Assembly (NCBI GenBank): GCA_944376265.1
Contig: CALWCD010000012.1
Coordinates: 1-42,389, forward strand
Length of the DNA: 42,389 nt
Reading direction: 5' to 3'
DNA from: an uncultured Clostridia bacterium
Lineage (GTDB): Bacteria > Bacillota > Clostridia > Oscillospirales > Acutalibacteraceae
The position numbers and the translations under genes are program-made. The notes beneath the pieces are model-generated. The model did not search any database. It was not told the origin of the DNA and was given only the letters and a program-made list of their open reading frames with translations. This document shows positions 32,397-40,139 of the stretch, one piece after another (the stretch's first letter is position 1; every line of letters begins with the position of its first letter).

Positions 32397-33368
32397 TCAT
32401 TTTTGGGGCGGCACCGTGGTCTTCACCAGGGTGCACGGCCCCAGGACACGGACCTTTCCCGCTCCCGCGGGAAGAAACAGGCTGTCGCCGGGACGGAATT
32501 CCAGGGTGTTCTCCGGCCCCTCCAGAACGCCCCTGCCCTGGGTAACCAGCAGGGAGACAAAGGAATCCGCCCCCACCTCCAGCTCCATTTCGTCCTCCAC
32601 CTGGAGCCTGTCCACGGCAAAGTACTTGCACGCCCCCAGCCGCTGGACCGTGCCCCCGGCCACCGCTTCCGGCGCCCTGCTGTGGGAGGAGGTGTCCGAG
32701 GGCTGGAAATCGGACACTTCCAACGCCTTCTCCACGTGGAGCTCCCGGGGCTTGCCGTCGGCTCCCCGGCGGCCGTAGTCGTAGACACGATAGGTGCAGT
32801 TGGAGTTCTGCTGGATCTCACAGATCAAAATCCCCGCTCCAATGGCGTGGATGGTCCCGCCCTGAATAAAGAACACGTCCCCCGGGTGGACCTCCACCCT
32901 GTTGAGCACCTCCAGCACCGTGTTGTCCTGGATGCGCCGGCGGAACTCCTCCTTGGTCACCGGGCGGTTGACCCCGAAGTAGAGGTAGGCGCCCGGTTCG
33001 CAGTCCATCACGTACCACAGCTCTGTTTTTCCGTACTCCCCCTCCACCTTCAGGGCGTACTCGTCGCTGGGGTGGACCTGAATGGAGAGGGGATCCTTGG
33101 CGTCGATAAGCTTGATGAGCACCGGGAACCGGGGAAAAGCCAGGGTGTTTGTCCCCAGCACCTTGTCCCCCGCCCGTTTCGCGTACTCCTCCAGCGTCAA
33201 GCCGTCAAATTCCCCGCCGCTGATCCGGCACTCCCCGGCGGGATGGGTGGAAAGTTCCCAGCTTTCCGCCACTTTTGGGAGATCGCACTGTTTGCCGTAC
33301 ACGTCCCGCAGTTTGGTACCTCCCCACAGGTACCCCTGAAACGCTGGGGCAAGTTTTTCCAGCTTCAT
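32397..33368 (-). CDS. manA: Mannose-6-phosphate isomerase, class I
   Basis: A 323-residue type I phosphomannose isomerase, of the short Firmicutes form. SIQVHPSDEYALKVEGEYGK and ELWYVMD give zinc ligands, GTIHAIGAGILICEIQQNSN is the second metal/active segment, and a cupin-like C-terminal domain follows. It interconverts mannose-6-phosphate and fructose-6-phosphate. The ATG follows TTGGAGG. As first gene it may head the whole salvage operon, an unusual partner for nucleoside genes. Confidence 0.93.
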   Translation of the reverse strand: MKLEKLAPAFQGYLWGGTKLRDVYGKQCDLPKVAESWELSTHPAGECRISGGEFDGLTLEEYAKRAGDKVLGTNTLAFPRFPVLIKLIDAKDPLSIQVHPSDEYALKVEGEYGKTELWYVMDCEPGAYLYFGVNRPVTKEEFRRRIQDNTVLEVLNRVEVHPGDVFFIQGGTIHAIGAGILICEIQQNSNCTYRVYDYGRRGADGKPRELHVEKALEVSDFQPSDTSSHSRAPEAVAGGTVQRLGACKYFAVDRLQVEDEMELEVGADSFVSLLVTQGRGVLEGPENTLEFRPGDSLFLPAGAGKVRVLGPCTLVKTTVPPQK

Positions 33369-33423
33369 GGGCTGTTTCCTCCAATCATTGCAAGATTGTC
33401 ATCCGTTGTTACAACACTGTCAC

Positions 33424-33452
33424 GGGACAAATTCTTCTTTTTATGGTATACT
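33424..33452 (+). promoter_or_regulatory. Promoter of the tandem membrane-protein pair
   Basis: GGGACA (33424-33429), a 17-base spacer and TATACT (33447-33452), with an extended -10 TGG directly ahead. Confidence 0.65.
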
Positions 33453-33504
33453 ATTTTTGGGAAAAAGGCAAACCTTTTTGTCACGGGGAAGGAGGAGATC
33501 CCCT

Positions 33505-34296
33505 GTGAAAAAGAACGCATTGGTTCTGTTTCTCTCGCTGCTCTTCTGTTTGCTTCTGCCCCTGCCCGCCTCCGCCAACGCGGCGGAACCGCCCCGGCTT
33601 TCGGTGATGGTTCTGAACCCGCCGGAAGGCCTTCGCCTGTCCCTGGTGTTCACCAGCCAGGACCAGGAGGAATCCGTGGAAGCGAACGGCACCCGTCTGG
33701 CCTGGGAGGGCTATTACCTGTTCCGGCCGGCTTCCTTCCCCAGCTTTTGGGACTGGGAGGATTCCCCCCAGGATATGACCATCGTGCTGAAGGCGGAAAC
33801 GGCTGAGGAGAGCTTTTCCATCCCGGTGGACAACGAAACCCTCACCACCGGTACCGGTTCCTACTACAACAACCTCTGCGTGCTGGACCTGTCCGCCCAG
33901 ACACTGACCCCAGGGGCACCCTGGTGGCGTAAGCCGGTGCTCATCCTTCTGCGGGTGGGACTCACCCTTCTCCTGGAGGGGCTGGTGTTCCTGCTGTTCG
34001 GTTACCGGCAGCGCCGCAGCTGGCTGGTATTCCTTCTGGTGAACCTGGTCACCCAGGGAGCGGTAAACGCTGTGCTGCTGGGGAGCGTGGGACCTTTCGG
34101 CAACCTCTACCCTTCGGGCCTGGCCTATCTGCTGGTGTACGTGCCCATGGAACTGGCGGTGATGGTGGTGGAGATTGCGGCCTTCCGCAAACTGCTTCGG
34201 GAGAAGCAAAAGCTGAACGCCACGGTGTACGCCATCGTTGCCAACCTCTTAAGCTGGCTGCTGGGAGGCGCCATGCTCACCTACCTGCCCCTTTAA
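33505..34296 (+). CDS. Secreted/membrane protein of unknown function, tandem paralogue 1
   Basis: A 263-residue protein with a signal peptide (about 1-26, ASANA cleavage region), an extracytoplasmic beta-rich domain (about 27-145) and four hydrophobic helices (about 150-262). The membrane half contains PWWRKPVLILLRVGLTL then FGYRQRRSWLVFLLVNLVTQ. The downstream gene has the same plan and nearly the same membrane core. The family is not one I know, and no catalytic motif shows. GTG start at 33505 after GGAAGGAGGAG; the longer ATG frame upstream lacks a signal peptide and overlaps the promoter. Confidence 0.8.
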   Translation: MKKNALVLFLSLLFCLLLPLPASANAAEPPRLSVMVLNPPEGLRLSLVFTSQDQEESVEANGTRLAWEGYYLFRPASFPSFWDWEDSPQDMTIVLKAETAEESFSIPVDNETLTTGTGSYYNNLCVLDLSAQTLTPGAPWWRKPVLILLRVGLTLLLEGLVFLLFGYRQRRSWLVFLLVNLVTQGAVNAVLLGSVGPFGNLYPSGLAYLLVYVPMELAVMVVEIAAFRKLLREKQKLNATVYAIVANLLSWLLGGAMLTYLPL

Positions 34297-34312
34297 AGAA
34301 GGAGGCGCTTCC

Positions 34313-35086
34313 ATGAAACAGAAAGTGTTGGGGCTTTTGCTTGCCCTGGCCCTCTGCCTGGCCGTTCCTGTGACGGCCTGCGCCAACGGGCTGGAATCCC
34401 CCTGCCTCACTGTGCTGGTGCCCCACCCTGCCTGGGGACTGACCCTCACCTTGGAATTTGACAGCGGCACCTCCCTGGAACCCCTGGTGCTGAGACGGGA
34501 GGGAAAGGGGTGGGAGACTTACTATCGGTTCAGCTACTACGACCTCTGGGGCGCGCGCGACTATGGGCTCCAAAGCTTGGAGGGCGCCCAGCTGCTGGTG
34601 GACAGGAATGGGGAAACCTTTTCCGTCCCCGTGGACCCGGAGGGCTTTACCACCTATGACAACCTGGTCACCCTGGACCTGCTGGGCCGCAAGCTGATCT
34701 ACGGCCAGCCCTGGTGGCGGCAGCCGGTGCTCATCCTTTTGCGGGTGGGGCTCACCCTGGCCCTGGAGGGGGGCGTCTTTTACCTGTTCGGCTACCGGCA
34801 GCGCCGCAGCTGGCTGGTGTTTCTTCTGGTGAATCTCGTCACCCAGGGAGCCGTAAATGTGTGCATCCACTTCCTGTTCCCTGTGGCGGTGGACGCCTAC
34901 CGGGCCATGGTCTTTGGAATGTTCTTTTACACGCCCATCGAAATTGCCGTGCTGCTTATAGAGCTGCCGGCCTTTGTGCTGCTGTTGAAGGAGCACCGGA
35001 AACGCCGGGCCGCCGGCTTTGCCGCTGCCGCCAACCTGTGCAGCTGGGCCCTGGGAGGATGCTTCCTCATGTTTCTTCCTCTATAG
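34313..35086 (+). CDS. Secreted/membrane protein of unknown function, tandem paralogue 2
   Basis: A 257-residue paralogue of the preceding gene, 16 bases downstream. It has a signal peptide (VTACA at about 19-23), an extracytoplasmic domain (about 25-140) and the same four-helix block, with LVFLLVNLVTQGAVN identical to its neighbour. The membrane half is much better conserved between the pair than the outer domain, as if the outer domain had diverged to bind different things. Function unknown. ATG after AAGAAGGAGG. Confidence 0.8.
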   Translation: MKQKVLGLLLALALCLAVPVTACANGLESPCLTVLVPHPAWGLTLTLEFDSGTSLEPLVLRREGKGWETYYRFSYYDLWGARDYGLQSLEGAQLLVDRNGETFSVPVDPEGFTTYDNLVTLDLLGRKLIYGQPWWRQPVLILLRVGLTLALEGGVFYLFGYRQRRSWLVFLLVNLVTQGAVNVCIHFLFPVAVDAYRAMVFGMFFYTPIEIAVLLIELPAFVLLLKEHRKRRAAGFAAAANLCSWALGGCFLMFLPL

Positions 35087-35141
35087 ATATCACCGTTTCT
35101 TTCCAGATAGATCCATATTTCACCCTCACCTTACAAACAGC

Positions 35142-35178
35142 GAACGCCTGCTGGGGACCGTACTCCCAGCAGGCGTTC
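35142..35178 (+). terminator. Hairpin after the tandem pair, probable terminator
   Basis: A perfect 14-base-pair stem, GAACGCCTGCTGGG with CCCAGCAGGCGTTC, with only a weak T-rich tail (CTCCTGTTT). Confidence 0.65.
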
Positions 35179-35191
35179 CTCCTGTTTCAAA

Positions 35192-35224
35192 GGAAAACGC
35201 TCCCGGGGTCCGGAAGCGTTTTCC
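35192..35224 (-). terminator. Terminator of the penicillin-binding protein operon
   Basis: GGAAAACGCTCCCGG and CCGGAAGCGTTTTCC form a perfect 15-base-pair stem. Its descending arm contains GCGTTTTCC on either strand, just past the transpeptidase stop codon. Confidence 0.7.
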
Positions 35225-35227
35225 TAG

Positions 35228-36589
35228 TTATGCCAAAGCGGACAGCACCGCGCTGACCACAGAGCCGGCGCTCTCAATGCCCCCGGAGCCGTCCTCCACC
35301 ACCACGGCGAAGGCGTAGGGGTACACGGTGGAATCGCAGAAGCCCACCATCCAGCAGTTGGGGCCCTTGTCCTCCCCCACCTCGCCGGTGCCGGTTTTGG
35401 CGCAGACGTTCATTCCATCGGGGAACAGGTAGTCCCCGTAATAGTACTCCACGTTGCTGCGCAGCAGCTCCTTCAGCTGGGACGCCTCACCGCTGGAAAC
35501 AAGCTGGCGGCTGCCTCCGGTGATCTCCCCCAGAAGGTCCGCCCCCTGGGTGAGCCGGGGCTGAACGTACTCCCCTCCGTTGGCGATGGCACCCATCAGG
35601 CACATCATGTGGTAGGGGTTCGCCAGCAGCGTGTACTGGCCCACGCCGGCCCAGCCCAGCTGGTTGGCGTTGGCCCCGGCCAGGTCGATGGTGCTCTCCA
35701 TGGTGGAGATCCCGTTCAGGTCAAAGGAGACGTTAAAGCCCATTTCCTTGGCCTTGGCCTGAAGGGCTTCCGCCCCCAGGTCGTTGGCCAGCTGGGCAAA
35801 ATACACATTGCAGGAATTTCCCAGCGCAGCGGCCATGTCCTGGGTGCCGTGGGCGTTGCCGTGAAGGCAGGTGATGTCGCTGCCCGCCAGCTCCACGGAA
35901 CCGCTGCAGGAGTAGGTGATGGTGCTCCAGCTGTCAGGCCACCGCTCCATGGCGGCGGCCGCGGTGACGATTTTGAAAATGGACCCGGGAGTGAAGGAGC
36001 TGGACAGGGTGTTGTCCAGGTAAGCGCCCTTGTAGGCGTCGTTGGTCTCCAGGTCTTCCGGAATATTTTCCGGGTCGAAAGTGGGGGTGCTCACCTTGCA
36101 GAGAATGTCCCCCGTCTGGTAGTTGTAGACGATCACCCCGCCGTTTTTGCCGCCCAACGCGTTGTAGGCGGCAGCGCAGGCGTCTTGATCCACCGTAAGG
36201 GCGATGTCGCTGCCCAGGCGGTTGAAAAAGGTGTTGTTCAGCCCGGTGACAATGTTGTAGCCGGAAAGCTTGCTGCTCATGGTGGACTGAATACTGGTGC
36301 TGATGTAACCGTAAGGGTCCCCCACCGTGTGGAGCAGGGCCCGGCGGACGGTCTCATCCTGGCTGTACAGGCGGGTGCCGTCCTGGGTGGTGGCAAGCAG
36401 GCTGCCGTCCCGGTCGGTGATGTCCCCCAGTTTCACCGTGGAGGTCTCCCCGCTGATGTGGCCGTTATAGGGCTGCATGGCCCACTTGCCCCCGTTGAGG
36501 AACAGGTTTACCAGCAGATAGCCCAGCCCGCCCAGAAAGGCGGCCAGAAGAATATAGAGGACCATAGAGCGAAATCCTGTGGTGCGCAT
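35228..36589 (-). CDS. Penicillin-binding transpeptidase (class B-like)
   Basis: A 453-residue membrane-anchored transpeptidase with an N-terminal helix (about 8-30) and a penicillin-binding domain (about 130-450). The active-site triad is complete: SxxK in FTPGSIFKIV, SxN in GNSCNVYF and KTG in CAKTGTGE. It crosslinks peptidoglycan outside the membrane. The short N-terminal pedestal resembles the PbpA/PbpI-like partners of SEDS glycosyltransferases. The gene starts three bases after the FHA-SEDS gene, so the two probably form a synthase pair. ATG after AAAGGAGG. Confidence 0.92.
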   Translation of the reverse strand: MRTTGFRSMVLYILLAAFLGGLGYLLVNLFLNGGKWAMQPYNGHISGETSTVKLGDITDRDGSLLATTQDGTRLYSQDETVRRALLHTVGDPYGYISTSIQSTMSSKLSGYNIVTGLNNTFFNRLGSDIALTVDQDACAAAYNALGGKNGGVIVYNYQTGDILCKVSTPTFDPENIPEDLETNDAYKGAYLDNTLSSSFTPGSIFKIVTAAAAMERWPDSWSTITYSCSGSVELAGSDITCLHGNAHGTQDMAAALGNSCNVYFAQLANDLGAEALQAKAKEMGFNVSFDLNGISTMESTIDLAGANANQLGWAGVGQYTLLANPYHMMCLMGAIANGGEYVQPRLTQGADLLGEITGGSRQLVSSGEASQLKELLRSNVEYYYGDYLFPDGMNVCAKTGTGEVGEDKGPNCWMVGFCDSTVYPYAFAVVVEDGSGGIESAGSVVSAVLSALA

Positions 36590-36592
36590 GGG

Positions 36593-38434
36593 TCAAACCT
36601 CCTTTCGCGCGTGGCGGCCTCCCCCACCATAGGAAGGGGAACCGGTCCTCCTCCGAGAGGGGCTGTTGGCCGGCGGCTGGGTCGAAGGCTCCCTGGTCCG
36701 GGAGGGCGGCTGGGAAGCCTTCTCCCGCATACTTCTCCGAGAAGCCCGGCGGGCGGCATAGGTGCGCTCGTCGGAGGCCTTCAAAAAGGCCATCATGCCC
36801 CAGACGGAGATCATGCTGGAGCCGCCGGAGCTGATAAAGGGCAGGGTGACGCCGGTGAGGGGCAGCACGTCTGTGGCGCCGTAAACATTCAGCGCCGTCT
36901 GGAACAGCAGCATCCCCGCCGCGGCGCAGGCGGCGATGGAGAAGAAGGTGGAGCGGCTGCGGGTCACGTCGCTGCGGGCGTAGAAGATGAACAGTACAAA
37001 GACCAGCAGCACCACCAGCCCCAGCAGAAGTCCCTGTTCCTCGCAGAGCAGGCCGAACACCAGGTCGCTGTCGGCGGCGAACACGGGAGCCAAATAGCTG
37101 TTCCCCAGGCCCACCCCGAAAAAGCCGCCGCTGGCGATATAGGTGAGCACCCTGGTCTGCTGGTAGCCCAGGTCGTCGTTGATGTGGTCCCACACATGGC
37201 CCCAGCCCATAAACCGGTCCAGCACATAGGGCTTCACCGCCAGCACCACAAACACCGCCAGCACCGCACCCGCCAGCACCAGGGCAATGGTGCGCACGCT
37301 GCCGGACCGCATGAAGGCGATGATGAGGAAGGTGGCGAAGAGGATCAGCGCCATGCCGAAGTCGGGCATCAGGGCCAGCAGGCCGATGCAGGCGCCGGTG
37401 AAGATCAGGAATTCGCCGATGTTCTTCTTGGTCTGCAGCCGATCCAAGGTGGAGGTGCCCACAAAGATGAAGGCGATCTTCACAAACTCCGAGGGCTGCA
37501 CGCTGATGGGTCCCAGGTGGATCCAGTTTTTGGAGCCGTAGGAGCCTGTGCCGATGAGCAGCGTCAGCGCCAGCAGTGCCAGCGCGCCAATGCCGATCCA
37601 CAGCCGGCACTTGGCCACCCGGTCCATGTCCCCCATGAACCACAGCAGAAAGCTGAACACCACAATGCCCAGCAGCATGGCGGCGATCTGGGTGGTGATG
37701 CCCTCGATGTCATAGGCCGCCAACAGCTGAATGCCGATCCCCGAAAGGAGAAAGGCCACGGTCTCGATCTCAAAGCTGACCCGGTGGAGAACCCCCAGGG
37801 AGAAACTGTACAGTCCCCAGCCCATCACCAGCACGGCGGCAAAGGGGATCATCTGCTCCGGATGGAGCTCGCCCCCCATGCACAGGCCCTGGACCGCCAC
37901 CAGCAGCAGGGTGAAGGTGGCCACCATCATCAGCTTCAGGGGGGAGGCAGCCTCCCGGGAAAACCCGGTGAACAGTCTTCGCTGTTCCCGGGGCTGGGCG
38001 TCGGTGTTCCACAGGGTGAGGGTGGTGGAGCCCATGGTCACCCGGTCCCCGATGTTCACCAGCTTCCTGCCTTCCACCTTCCGGCCGTTCACCTGCACCC
38101 CCGCCTTGGAACCGGTGTCGCAGATGAACCAGCCCTCGTCCCGGCGCATCAGCACCGCGTGGTCACGGCTGATGGTGGCGTCCGGCACGTAGATATCGCA
38201 GCTTTTGCTGCGGCCGATGGAGTTTTCCCAGTACAGCACCGGGAACCTGGTGCCCGAGGCCTCGTCCCACAGCATGATCACCGGGTCCCGGCGGCGCTGG
38301 CCCTTTTTAAAGGAGGTGTAGCACCGCCACACCACGTAGAAGGCCAGCAGCGGCACCAGCACCCGCAGGACCAGCAGCACTGTGGGCAGCACCCCGGACT
38401 GGAGAAACTCCAGGATAGTATCCATAATTTCCAA
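36593..38434 (-). CDS. FHA-domain SEDS protein (FtsW/RodA/SpoVE family)
   Basis: A 613-residue fusion. One membrane helix (about 12-38) precedes a cytoplasmic FHA domain (about 70-142: SIGRSKSCDIYV, TISRDHAVL, VNGRKVEGRKLVNIGDRV), which binds phosphothreonine peptides. Then about ten membrane helices carry SEDS landmarks: GSYGSKNWI, QPSEFVKI, MPDFGMALI, QQTRVLTYIASGG, and GVTLPFISSGGSSM. The C-terminus is Arg/Ser/Pro-rich. SEDS proteins polymerise lipid II into glycan strands. The FHA domain suggests control by a Ser/Thr kinase, not present here. The TTG at 38434 has AAAGGGGA at ideal distance; the ATG at 38425 is the alternative. Confidence 0.92.
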   Translation of the reverse strand: MEIMDTILEFLQSGVLPTVLLVLRVLVPLLAFYVVWRCYTSFKKGQRRRDPVIMLWDEASGTRFPVLYWENSIGRSKSCDIYVPDATISRDHAVLMRRDEGWFICDTGSKAGVQVNGRKVEGRKLVNIGDRVTMGSTTLTLWNTDAQPREQRRLFTGFSREAASPLKLMMVATFTLLLVAVQGLCMGGELHPEQMIPFAAVLVMGWGLYSFSLGVLHRVSFEIETVAFLLSGIGIQLLAAYDIEGITTQIAAMLLGIVVFSFLLWFMGDMDRVAKCRLWIGIGALALLALTLLIGTGSYGSKNWIHLGPISVQPSEFVKIAFIFVGTSTLDRLQTKKNIGEFLIFTGACIGLLALMPDFGMALILFATFLIIAFMRSGSVRTIALVLAGAVLAVFVVLAVKPYVLDRFMGWGHVWDHINDDLGYQQTRVLTYIASGGFFGVGLGNSYLAPVFAADSDLVFGLLCEEQGLLLGLVVLLVFVLFIFYARSDVTRSRSTFFSIAACAAAGMLLFQTALNVYGATDVLPLTGVTLPFISSGGSSMISVWGMMAFLKASDERTYAARRASRRSMREKASQPPSRTREPSTQPPANSPSRRRTGSPSYGGGGRHARKEV

Positions 38435-38470
38435 GGGCTCATCCCCTTTCCCACACCGGACTCACCCGGC

Positions 38471-39154
38471 TTATTTCCGTTCCTGCAGGGGCACAGTCTC
38501 CCCGCTGGTCTTGTGGATCATCCCGCTGGGCAGGAAACCCCGCATCATGGAGAGGGGGTACACGTGAGAGCCTCTGCCCACCACCGTGCCGGGATTCAGC
38601 ACGCTGTTGCACCCCACTTCCACCTGGTCCCCCAGCATGGCGCCGAACTTTTTCAGGCCGGTTTCCAGCTTGCGGAAGCCCAGGCTCACGGTGACGGGGG
38701 TCTTGTCCTGCTTCACGTTGGAGGTCACCGCGCCGGCGCCCATGTGGGACTTGTACCCCAGAATGGAATCCCCCACATAGTTGTAGTGGGGCACCTGCAC
38801 GTTGTCAAAGAGGATTACGTTTTTCAGCTCTGTGGAGTTGCCCACCACGCAGTGGGCGCCCACCAGGGCGTTGCCCCGGATGAAAGCCCCGGGCCGCACC
38901 TCCGTCTCCGGGCCGATGACGCAGGGCCCGGCAATGTAGTTGTTGGGGTAGATCTTGGCGGTCTTGTGGATCCACACGTTCTCTCCCCGCTGTTCATACT
39001 CCTCCGGGGACAGGGTGGCTCCCAGCTCCAGGATGAAGGCGCCGATCTTGGGCAGGGCTTCCCAGGGGTACTGGGCAGCCTCCAGCAGGGGCGCGGCGGC
39101 GGTGTGGGTCAGGTCGTAGAGCTCTTTGGTAAACAGCTTTGCTTCTTCCTTCAT
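38471..39154 (-). CDS. Left-handed beta-helix (hexapeptide repeat) sugar-nucleotide-type protein
   Basis: A 227-residue protein. An N-terminal helical segment (about 1-55) is followed by imperfect hexapeptide repeats (VWIHKTAKIYPNNYIAGPCV onward, about 60-200) that make a left-handed beta-helix. It resembles the acetyltransferase half of GlmU, especially around GPCVIGPETEVRPGAFIRGN and NYVGDSILGYKSHMGAGAVT, but no pyrophosphorylase domain is present. It may acetylate an amino sugar for wall precursors, which fits the adjacent synthase genes, but the substrate is unknown. ATG after AAAGGAG. Confidence 0.85.
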   Translation of the reverse strand: MKEEAKLFTKELYDLTHTAAAPLLEAAQYPWEALPKIGAFILELGATLSPEEYEQRGENVWIHKTAKIYPNNYIAGPCVIGPETEVRPGAFIRGNALVGAHCVVGNSTELKNVILFDNVQVPHYNYVGDSILGYKSHMGAGAVTSNVKQDKTPVTVSLGFRKLETGLKKFGAMLGDQVEVGCNSVLNPGTVVGRGSHVYPLSMMRGFLPSGMIHKTSGETVPLQERK

Positions 39155-39197
39155 AGCGGTTCTCCTTTCCCGGAACGGAAGGGCCTTCCGCTCCTTT

Positions 39198-39223
39198 TGA
39201 AAAGAGGGCGGACAGCGCCGCCC
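39198..39223 (-). terminator. Probable terminator of the low-complexity lipoprotein gene
   Basis: On the minus strand GGGCGG-CGCTGT-CCGCCC is followed by TCTTTTC, about 15 bases past the stop codon. Confidence 0.6.
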
Positions 39224-39238
39224 CCTGGTCTTGTGTCG

Positions 39239-40114
39239 TCAGCTCTGGAACTGCAGCACAGTTCTGTCAATGGTGTCCAGCTGGTTGGTGTCCAGCTGCA
39301 GCTCCCCGTCCTCGGTCTGGAGAATGTCCAGGGTGATAATCACCGGCTGGTCTCCGAAGCGGATGTCCTGCACCAGCTCCTGGCAGTACTCCACCACCTT
39401 GTTCACAAACAGGTCGTTGGCGCTGACAGAGGAGGTCTCCTCCTGGTCCCCATCCTCGTCCTGAGAGCTTTCCTGGCTGCTGGAGCTGTCCCCGTAGCTG
39501 TCATCGCCGTAGCTGTTGTAAGAATCATCATAGCCATAGCTGTCGGAATCGTCATAGCTGTCGCCGTAGCCGTAGCCGTAGCCGTCGTCATCCCCGTAGC
39601 CGTAGCTGTCGTCGGAGCTGCTGCTTTCCTCCTGACGGTTGGCCTCTTCCAGGGCCTGAATGGCCTCCTCCTGGGCTTCGTCCCGCAGCTGGCCGATCTC
39701 GCTCTCCAAATCGTTGAAGTTCACAATGGGGGTGATCTCAATCTCCAGGGAGTAGCCGCCCTCCACCTTCTGTTCGTCCTTCACGGTGTAGTCCGCCTGA
39801 AGCAGCGCCTGGCGCATCACTTCCTCCAGCTGGGAAAGCTGCGGGTCACTGGGGCTGATGCCATAGGTGTTGCAGAAGTTCACCGCCGCGTTCTGCACGG
39901 TGGTGGTGTTGTTCTGCATGGCCTTTTCCTCGGTGGTGGCGGCAATGTCCACATATTCCGTGTTCTTGCCCTTGTAGGAGCTGTCCAGCAGCGCCTGGAA
40001 GTAGCCGGAAACATCGTAATCCGCAAAGCCCGTCATGGGCAGGGAGCACCCGGTCAGCAGCAGGGACATGGCCGCCGCTGCCGCCAGGGATCTCCATCGC
40101 ATTCCTTTTTTCAC
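39239..40114 (-). CDS. Lipoprotein with Tyr/Gly/Asp/Ser low-complexity insert
   Basis: A 291-residue lipoprotein precursor (lipobox LLTGC, Cys23). The mature part (about 24-160) is helical and includes a dimer-like acidic run (SEIGQLRDEAQEEAIQAL). Residues about 163-230 are an extreme low-complexity tract of Ser, Asp, Gly and Tyr (for example DDDGYGYGYGDSYDD), giving a flexible, acidic, aromatic-rich linker. A structured tail (about 232-291) follows. The N- and C-terminal parts resemble uncharacterised Firmicutes lipoproteins; I do not know the function. GTG at 40114 is chosen because GAGGAGGG lies six bases ahead. It is only 25 bases after secA. Confidence 0.82.
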   Translation of the reverse strand: MKKGMRWRSLAAAAAMSLLLTGCSLPMTGFADYDVSGYFQALLDSSYKGKNTEYVDIAATTEEKAMQNNTTTVQNAAVNFCNTYGISPSDPQLSQLEEVMRQALLQADYTVKDEQKVEGGYSLEIEITPIVNFNDLESEIGQLRDEAQEEAIQALEEANRQEESSSSDDSYGYGDDDGYGYGYGDSYDDSDSYGYDDSYNSYGDDSYGDSSSSQESSQDEDGDQEETSSVSANDLFVNKVVEYCQELVQDIRFGDQPVIITLDILQTEDGELQLDTNQLDTIDRTVLQFQS

Positions 40115-40139
40115 GTCGCGCCCTCCTCTGCCTGACGGT

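Noticed and set aside
35609-40135. 1508-codon plus-strand open frame across the PBP, SEDS and lipoprotein genes
   Set aside because: It spans several real minus-strand genes and their gaps. Its His/Gly/Gln-rich sequence is a reading-frame shadow.
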